Shown here one piece after another: positions 44,137 through 49,346 of a stretch of 49,346 bases of DNA. Source of the stretch: Methylomonas sp. (GTDB lineage Bacteria; Pseudomonadota; Gammaproteobacteria; Methylococcales; Methylomonadaceae); the NCBI GenBank assembly GCA_026988155.1, contig JALSLW010000006.1:1-49346 (forward strand), written 5' to 3'. The translations under genes were made by a program, and so were the position numbers. Below the pieces are notes generated by a model, which was given only the letters and a program-made list of their open reading frames with translations, was not told the origin of the DNA and searched no databases. Numbering within the stretch: the first letter of the stretch is position 1; each line of letters begins with the position of its first letter.

Positions 44137-44346
44137 CCCATGCCTTTTCAAATTCTTCTTTGTGTTCAGTAGTTAATAACAAAGCTTTTTTAAGCGCTTT
44201 TGGCTTCATATAATTCTTAACAACCCGTAATTCAGCTAATTCAATTTTAGCAAAATCACCACCAAAAATAACATGGACGTGTTTTGGTTCATGTTCATTG
44301 GCGTAGAAAAGAATTTAAAGCCATGTTTGTTTAATAATGTTGGCAT
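44120..44346 (-). pseudogene. Frameshifted DUF4160-like gene
   Basis: From the ATG at 44346 the frame reads MPTLLNKHGFKFF, the start of a DUF4160 protein. It then shifts: restoring one base in the A-run at 44307-44310 continues as YANEHEPKHVHVIFGG, with the family HVHV motif, to a stop at 44120-44122. As it stands the frame ends early. It overlaps the DUF2442 gene, the expected partner. A sequencing error in the homopolymer is an alternative to true decay. Confidence 0.75.
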
Positions 44347-44397
44347 ACAATATCAAAATAAAATATTACAAACATAATCCTAAATAAATCAGTAGAG

Positions 44398-44516
44398 CAC
44401 GGATTTTGTGGGAAATCTGGGCAAAAAATGCAAAGAATAGCTTGAAGATAATGGCCGTAGTCCTTATCGAGAGGTATTCTGCAGAATTTTTTGTCCAGAT
44501 TTTTCACAAAACCGTG
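44398..44516. repeat. 119-base imperfect inverted-repeat element
   Basis: The two arms, about 40 bases each, start CACGG (44398) and end CCGTG (44516); they share TTTTGTG, AAATCTGG, CAAAAAAT and GAATA blocks with a few mismatches. The centre holds a smaller GATAA/TTATC palindrome. No gene is inside. It is probably a non-autonomous repeat or a long stable hairpin. It accounts for part of the 405-base gene-free stretch 44347-44751, which otherwise shows only a small TCACC/GGTGA hairpin and the porin terminator. Confidence 0.6.
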
Positions 44517-44692
44517 AAGCGAAATACACTCACCCATTTGGTGAATAGTGAAAAACTGGATTAAACTGTTTAATTAACAAGTTACAGTTAAACCAAGCGT
44601 TCTACTGATTTATTTATGATAATATAGCATGGCGCATTGAAAATAGTGAATTTCTAATTTTTTTTCAGGCTAAATCAGTTTCTTTCAGCCAT

Positions 44693-44726
44693 AAAAAAAG
44701 GGAAGGTTTTTAGACCTTCCCTTTTT
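44693..44726 (-). terminator. Intrinsic terminator of the outer-membrane protein gene
   Basis: On the minus strand, GGGAAGGT pairs with ACCTTCCC (44714-44721 and 44700-44707 on the plus strand) with a six-base loop, followed by a long T-run. It lies about 25 bases after the stop of the beta-barrel protein gene. Confidence 0.85.
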
Positions 44727-44751
44727 GGGTTTCTTTAAGTTTTAAGTAGAC

Positions 44752-45633
44752 TTAGAATTTAAAACCTACAGAACCGCCTAATGTGAAGCCGTCTGTTTCA
44801 ACGCCATCGACATTATCTGGAGTCCAGTGATAGCGGCCATCAAAACCAGCAACAATGTTTGGTAATATTTCGTAGTCAACACCTGCACCAAACTGCATAC
44901 CAGTATTTAATACGGTTACCGCATCAGATGGAGGGCTGATGATATTGATATCTAAACCTACAGGGATCAGCCAAGGTCTTAATTTGCTGCCATGCATGAA
45001 CCTGATTTTAGGTGCTGCGCTAACTCTTAACATGTTAACAGTTACGCTTTGTTGTAAATCTGTGTTACCAATTGTCAAAGAAGTAATGACATTGTCTAAG
45101 CCACTGTCTTTTCTGTCGCCCAGTTCCGAATATTCAATTCCTAATTCAATGCCAAAAGACACGCCATCCATTAGACCAAAAAAGTCGTTATTCATATTGA
45201 AATCGATCGCGCCGCCATAGTAGAAGGCATCTTTATCTACTTCACTGGTTAGTACGTCTTGTCCTAGACCAGCCAAGCCGGCAGTTGATCCACGGTTATC
45301 ATTCATACGCATCCAACCGCCACGAACAATAAAAATATGTTCTTTAGCTGCTGCCTGAACAGGTGCATTTCTCATGGATGCCATCCACTGGTCCAGCTCC
45401 TGTACTTTAGATGAGTCTGCAGAATTGGCAGAAGCGGTTTTTACGCGACTTAATTCTGCTTGCATGGCCTGCATCATGGTCGCCATTTCATTTACCTGAG
45501 CTTCTAGAGCCGCTGTTTTTTTAGCATTTGCTTCAGCTTGTGTCTGAGCCGCAACTTGCGGAGAAACCAACGCTCCAGCTAGTGTTAATGACGCTGTAGC
45601 TACGCTAAGCGCAATCTTTGTTTTTTTGATCAT
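44752..45633 (-). CDS. Outer-membrane beta-barrel protein with coiled-coil N-terminus
   Basis: This is a 293-residue exported protein: signal peptide (cleavage near VAAQ-TQ), a coiled coil (about 30-75, ALEAQVNEMATMMQAMQAEL), then an eight-to-ten-strand barrel (GGWMRMND to the final FTLGGSVGFKF). The terminal Phe is the Bam recognition residue. Periplasmic coiled coils with short barrels are seen in OprF-like and Legionella/Coxiella-type porins, but I cannot name a family. A GAGGGG ribosome-binding site and a strong terminator suggest high expression as a single gene. Confidence 0.82.
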   Translation of the reverse strand: MIKKTKIALSVATASLTLAGALVSPQVAAQTQAEANAKKTAALEAQVNEMATMMQAMQAELSRVKTASANSADSSKVQELDQWMASMRNAPVQAAAKEHIFIVRGGWMRMNDNRGSTAGLAGLGQDVLTSEVDKDAFYYGGAIDFNMNNDFFGLMDGVSFGIELGIEYSELGDRKDSGLDNVITSLTIGNTDLQQSVTVNMLRVSAAPKIRFMHGSKLRPWLIPVGLDINIISPPSDAVTVLNTGMQFGAGVDYEILPNIVAGFDGRYHWTPDNVDGVETDGFTLGGSVGFKF

Positions 45634-45670
45634 CGTTTTCCCCTCAAGAGGTTATTATTGTTAATTTGAA

Positions 45671-45689
45671 TTTGTTGAAATACAACAAA
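45671..45689 (-). promoter_or_regulatory. Palindrome upstream of the outer-membrane protein gene
   Basis: TTTGTTG (45671-45677) and CAACAAA (45683-45689) are a perfect 7-base inverted repeat with a five-base spacer, about 40 bases upstream of the start codon. It could be a repressor site or a 5' hairpin of the mRNA. Confidence 0.4.
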
Positions 45690-45908
45690 AATAAGTCACG
45701 TCAGTAATGGTAGCAGGTAACTTATGGCCTTACAAGTTTTGCGTTTATTTTTTTATTTCTTTTATTTCAGCAATATATAAGTCATTGGTAATATTTGACA
45801 TTCAGTTGTATAAAAAAAACAACAGTCACTTCGTTTGTATTGCTGATGTATACTATACCCATTTAGTTTTTACTGCAGATAAAAATTACTCCTAAATTTT
45901 CTTAATAC

Positions 45909-46997
45909 ATGTCAAAAATTTCAGAGATTACCATTGTAGGGAGCGGTGCCATTGGTCTGTTGACTGCCAGAGAGTTTGTGAATGCTGGCTGCAGTGTTAC
46001 CCTTATAGAAAAATCTCTTTCAGGCCAGGAATCATCTTGGGCTGGAGGAGGCATATTGCTTCCGCTCTATCCTTGGCGACAGCCCAAAGCCATTAGCGCT
46101 TTGGTTATTGAAAGCAATGCACATTATCCCAGGTTATCCAGCGATCTATTTGATGCAACTCAAATAAACCCCGAATGGTATGACTGTGGCTTATTAATTT
46201 GTAAAAACCCTGATAGCGAGCTGGCAACTGCCTGGTGTGACCAATATGGAATTCCTTATCAAAAGGCCGACAGTACATTTTTTAATGATCTAAATACGCA
46301 GGTAGAAAACCCATTATGGCTGCCTAATATTGCTCAGGCTAGAAACCCCCGGCTATTAAAATCTTTAAAAGTTTTTTTACTTAATGCCGGTGTCATCTTC
46401 AAAGAAAACTGTGAAGTCATTGATGCAATAATTGATAATGGTCGGGTCAGCAGCCTGATAACAAAATTAGGGACTATCAGCGTTGATCAATTAATAATCT
46501 GTACAGGTGCCTGGACGGGCGAATTAAGTAAAAAACTGATCCCAGACAGTGTATGTGCGCCTGATATTGCCCCTGTAAAAGGGCAAATAGTTTTATTTGA
46601 TGCAAAGCCTGACACTTTATTGCATATGATATTAGATAATGACTACTATTTAATACCTCGACGCGATGGAAAAATTTTAGCAGGAAGTTCTGTAGAAAAT
46701 ACTGGGTTTGATAAAAGCATTACAAGTGAAACTAGAGAAAAGCTAGCTTATTTTGCGACTGAATTATTTCCTAAACTAAAAGAATTTCCTGTTATTAATC
46801 ACTGGGCAGGGTTGCGACCCGGCACAAAACAGGGCATACCTTATATAGATAAACATCCTGAAATTAAAAATCTAAGCATTAATGCAGGGCATTATAGAAA
46901 TGGCTTGGTGATGGGGCCTGCTTCAGCTAAGTTGATGGCTGATTTAATTTTAGAGAGAAAACCTTGTGTTGACCCTGAACCTTATAAATTACAATAG
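45909..46997 (+). CDS. thiO: ThiO glycine oxidase
   Basis: This is an FAD-dependent glycine oxidase that makes iminoglycine for the thiazole of thiamine. The 362-residue protein starts with the Rossmann motif VGSGAIGLLTAREF, followed by SGQESSWAGGGILLPLYPW and the FAD-binding IICTGAWTG; the C-terminus has HWAGLRPGTKQGIPYI and NAGHYRNGLVMGP. These are standard for ThiO and D-amino-acid-oxidase relatives. No thiG or thiS is adjacent, and no TPP riboswitch was seen upstream. Confidence 0.92.
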   Translation: MSKISEITIVGSGAIGLLTAREFVNAGCSVTLIEKSLSGQESSWAGGGILLPLYPWRQPKAISALVIESNAHYPRLSSDLFDATQINPEWYDCGLLICKNPDSELATAWCDQYGIPYQKADSTFFNDLNTQVENPLWLPNIAQARNPRLLKSLKVFLLNAGVIFKENCEVIDAIIDNGRVSSLITKLGTISVDQLIICTGAWTGELSKKLIPDSVCAPDIAPVKGQIVLFDAKPDTLLHMILDNDYYLIPRRDGKILAGSSVENTGFDKSITSETREKLAYFATELFPKLKEFPVINHWAGLRPGTKQGIPYIDKHPEIKNLSINAGHYRNGLVMGPASAKLMADLILERKPCVDPEPYKLQ

Positions 46998-47045
46998 TTT
47001 ATTTTACCTCTCCCTTTTTTTCAAAGGAGGGAAGATAAGAGCCCG

Positions 47046-47114
47046 TGTCATTAAGTTAAGCATAGAATATTCTCCAAGGTGAAATAGCCCTATAAATCTC
47101 TTAACTTAATGACA
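47046..47114. repeat. 15-bp perfect inverted repeat upstream of pyrD
   Basis: TGTCATTAAGTTAAG (47046-47060) is exactly complementary to CTTAACTTAATGACA (47100-47114) around a 39-base loop. It fills most of the thiO-pyrD gap. It may be a small mobile repeat or a leader hairpin for pyrD. Confidence 0.55.
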
Positions 47115-47161
47115 TTGGGGTAAGAGCCGTTTGTTAGAATACCTTAGAAAGTTACAATACC

Positions 47162-48175
47162 ATGAATTTATATCCTATACTCCGCCCCGCTTTATTTTCC
47201 CTAGACCCTGAACTTGCTCATCATGTTACCTTAAAGTTGCTGAAGTTTACAGAAAAAACAGGGCTTTCTGAGTTGAGCAAAGCAAGTTCTGATAATAAGC
47301 ATGTCACGGTTATGGGTCTTAGCTTTAAAAACCCTGTAGGATTGGCTGCCGGGCTTGATAAGAATGGCGACTATATTGATGCTTTAGCAGCGTTGGGTTT
47401 TGGTTTTTTAGAAATTGGTACTGTTACGCCAAGGCCACAGCCAGGAAATCCTAAACCTCGATTATTTAGATTGCCAGAGCATGAGGCAATTATTAACCGC
47501 ATGGGCTTTAATAATAAAGGGGTAGAGCATTTGCTGAAACAGGTTAAAAAAGCAAACTACCAGGGAGTTTTAGGGATTAATATTGGCAAAAATTTTGATA
47601 CTCCCATTAAAAATGCAACGGATGATTATTTAATAGGCTTACGTAAAAGTTATGAGTTAGCCAGTTACATTACTCTTAATATTTCTTCGCCTAATACCAA
47701 AAACTTGCGCCAATTACAGCAGGGTGATGAGATTAAGAATCTATTGTCATCCCTTAAAGAGGAACAGCTGATATTACAGCAGACGCATGAAAAATATACC
47801 CCGCTGGTAGTTAAGATTGCACCTGATTTAAATGACAGTGAGATAATGCACATTGCTAAGCTGTTGCTGGAATTTGAAATTGATGGGGTCATTGCGACTA
47901 ATACTACTGTTTCTCGGGAGACTGTTCAGGGGCATTTGCATGCTGAGGAAATTGGCGGATTAAGTGGAGCACCTGTTAAAGACCAGTCAACTTATGTTGT
48001 TGCGGGTTTATCGGCAGAGTTTAATGGAAAATTGCCCATTATTGCTGCGGGCGGCATTTTGTCAGGACAGGATGCTAAGGATAAGTTGGCTGCAGGTGCA
48101 AGTTTGGTTCAGGTTTATAGCGGGCTTGTTTACCGTGGCCCGCAGTTGATTGAGGATATTTTACGAATTTTGTAG
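47162..48175 (+). CDS. pyrD: Dihydroorotate dehydrogenase, class 2 (quinone)
   Basis: This is the membrane-bound flavoenzyme of pyrimidine synthesis that passes electrons to quinone. The 337-residue protein has the class-2 N-terminal helix ([18 protein letters not shown]), the FMN barrel with [14 protein letters not shown] and GFNNKG, the catalytic Ser region [30 protein letters not shown] and IIAAGGI. Length and motifs are normal. Its start is near an inverted repeat at 47046-47114. Confidence 0.97.
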   Translation: MNLYPILRPALFSLDPELAHHVTLKLLKFTEKTGLSELSKASSDNKHVTVMGLSFKNPVGLAAGLDKNGDYIDALAALGFGFLEIGTVTPRPQPGNPKPRLFRLPEHEAIINRMGFNNKGVEHLLKQVKKANYQGVLGINIGKNFDTPIKNATDDYLIGLRKSYELASYITLNISSPNTKNLRQLQQGDEIKNLLSSLKEEQLILQQTHEKYTPLVVKIAPDLNDSEIMHIAKLLLEFEIDGVIATNTTVSRETVQGHLHAEEIGGLSGAPVKDQSTYVVAGLSAEFNGKLPIIAAGGILSGQDAKDKLAAGASLVQVYSGLVYRGPQLIEDILRIL

Positions 48176-48318
48176 GTCAAAGGCCGTTTGATTTAAGTCT
48201 CTTCATCAATTAGTATACGGCTTTAAAAAATTGAACGAATAGAGTTGCCAGTGATAAATCATAGATATTCTGATTGTCACTTTTTGCAGCGTTTTAGATA
48301 TAGTTTAGGAAGATAAAT

Positions 48319-48918
48319 ATGAAGAAATTAATAATGGCATTAGTCGGTAGCCTTTTTTTTGGAGTAAGTGCGCAGAGTCAGGCGAAAGGCATTGATATTG
48401 TAGCGGGGAAAAATGCTTTTGAAACATGTAGAGGATGTCATAGTGTTCCAAATTATAGCAATGTCTACCCGACCTTTTATGTGCCTAAGATTGGAGGCCA
48501 GCGTAAAGCCTATGTCGCTTCCGCATTGATTGCCTATAAAAATGAAGCTAGAGCCCGCACCTCGATGCTGGCAAATGCCTATGACTTGACTGAACAAATG
48601 ACTGAGGCTATTGCCTTGCATATTGAAGCGTCAGCGGGTACGAAAAGCAAGGCACCCTATACTGGTGATCCTGCAAAAGGCAAGAAGTTAGCTGAATCTT
48701 GTCTTTCCTGCCATACAAATGATTTGAAAGATGATGCAACAGCACCTATTTTAGCTGGGCAATATGGCAATTATTTAGCTAAAGTAATGATGGATTATCA
48801 GTCAGGAAAAAGAAAAGATGCTGGGATGCAGAGTATGCTGGCAGGTTTTTCTAAAGAAAATTTAGAAGATATAGCTTCTTATTTTGCTGATATGAAGGGT
48901 TTAAGTATTGTTAAATAA
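48319..48918 (+). CDS. Dihaem cytochrome c (c4 type)
   Basis: This is a periplasmic electron carrier with two haem-binding motifs, CRGCH (37-41) and CLSCH (128-132), each in a similar half, the c4 layout. It has a signal peptide (cleaved near SQA-K, about residue 22), 199 residues, and likely Met axial ligands in the TSMLANAYD and AGMQSML segments. An AGGA site precedes the ATG. Such proteins pass electrons to terminal oxidases. It is the last complete gene in the window. Confidence 0.9.
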   Translation: MKKLIMALVGSLFFGVSAQSQAKGIDIVAGKNAFETCRGCHSVPNYSNVYPTFYVPKIGGQRKAYVASALIAYKNEARARTSMLANAYDLTEQMTEAIALHIEASAGTKSKAPYTGDPAKGKKLAESCLSCHTNDLKDDATAPILAGQYGNYLAKVMMDYQSGKRKDAGMQSMLAGFSKENLEDIASYFADMKGLSIVK

Positions 48919-49346
48919 TTGAATTTTTTGTAATTATTTAGCTGATAAGTTACTGCTAAGATAGGGGGGTTTAGATTTATGTGCGCACAGCTATAGGTTT
49001 GAATACAAATCATAATATTCCTTTTCATATCGAGGTTTAGGGAAAAACATTATTAACTGGTTTTATTATGGTTGAGCAGGTCAAATCAGTTGATTATATA
49101 AGCCGTCGAATAAGATTTTTTGAAAGAGCAGAGTGTGAGGGTTTAAATGTATTGGATGCTTGTATATATCAAAATGCATATTGAATAAGATGGGTTTTCA
49201 CCAAAGGGACAAGGCTAATTGATTCTTTTCCTATACAGTCGAGGCTAACCCCTTTGGTTATCTCGGCTCCCTGTTCTAGACACTATTGTTTGGAGAGTCT
49301 AGCGAAACAAGTTTACCACCTTGTTTTTTTTGCTCCTGACCAAATG
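48919..49346. other. Gene-poor end of the window
   Basis: This stretch of 428 bases has no convincing gene. A 38-residue frame from ATG 49068 to 49184 (MVEQVKSVDYISRRIRFFER start) lacks a ribosome-binding site. Short inverted repeats lie at 49200-49208/49250-49258 and a weak stem with T-run at 49305-49329. It could hold regulatory DNA for a gene beyond the edge. Confidence 0.4.

Noticed and set aside
44331-44537. 68-residue minus-strand frame beside the DUF4160 remnant
   Set aside because: It runs through the 119-base inverted repeat and is explained by it.
45707-45895. 62-residue plus-strand frame upstream of thiO
   Set aside because: No ribosome-binding site, odd composition, and it fills the promoter region of two divergent genes; no family recognised.
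45634-45908. Possible TPP riboswitch before thiO
   Set aside because: The conserved CTGAGA and related TPP-binding elements were not found.
49068-49184. 38-residue frame near the window end
   Set aside because: No ribosome-binding site and no recognisable domain; kept only as a note in the gap description.

Overview
The window is an AT-rich, densely packed bacterial chromosome segment of 49,346 bases. Gene order and families point to a motile Gram-negative gammaproteobacterium: a cheB-motC-motD-parC-parP-cheW array, the rlmH-maf-rng-yhdP-nit-tldD-pmbA block, a BamC-like lipoprotein, quinone-type PyrD and a dihaem cytochrome c4. Methylococcales (methanotrophs) are a plausible home, but this is inferred from general gene content and no methane-oxidation gene is present here. 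No phage, plasmid, CRISPR, rRNA or tRNA was seen.

Layout. (1) 1-5.4 kb: the distal part of a polar-flagellum chemotaxis operon, including a 59-residue gene at 4863-5042. (2) 5.4-10.6 kb: a hairpin pair, a Bax-inhibitor-1 membrane protein, a group II truncated globin, a LapD-like/LapG-like pair, a YgjP-type metallopeptidase that lacks a normal start codon, and a membrane-tethered thioredoxin. (3) 10.7-11.7 kb: a RES/Xre toxin-antitoxin pair with a readable promoter and operator. (4) 11.7-20.8 kb: a TonB-dependent receptor, YfiR and CHASE8-histidine kinase operon, divergent from a LysM/FecR protein and a CHASE2-PAS-GGDEF-EAL enzyme. (5) 21.1-33.5 kb: housekeeping genes for ribosome modification, nucleotide pool cleaning, RNase G, envelope lipid transport (YhdP), metabolite repair, TldD/TldE, UbiX and a proline iminopeptidase. 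(6) 33.6-43.9 kb: one long minus-strand run of nine genes joining an MCE/Mla-like ABC system to a TRAP transporter with two copies of a solute-binding-protein/TatT module. (7) 43.9-49.3 kb: a small DUF2442 gene with a frameshifted DUF4160 partner, two repeat elements, an outer-membrane beta-barrel protein, ThiO, PyrD and cytochrome c4.

The most unusual part is region 6. The MlaF-like ABC protein keeps its length and fold landmarks but has lost the residues expected for ATP binding and hydrolysis: Walker A lysine, Q-loop glutamine, signature motif, catalytic glutamate and H-switch. It sits beside an MlaE-like permease, an MCE protein, a TPR lipoprotein and a TRAP permease with TatT partners, a TRAP class thought to handle hydrophobic ligands. 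The working inference is an envelope-spanning uptake route for a hydrophobic substrate, with TRAP providing ion-driven transport and the MCE part either not ATP-powered or powered by an ATPase encoded elsewhere.

Signalling by c-di-GMP recurs: a LapD-like protein with degenerate GGDEF and EAL motifs, an intact GGDEF-EAL enzyme, and a YfiR system whose CHASE8 partner is a histidine kinase instead of the usual diguanylate cyclase. All assignments come from reading the sequence; no database search was possible.
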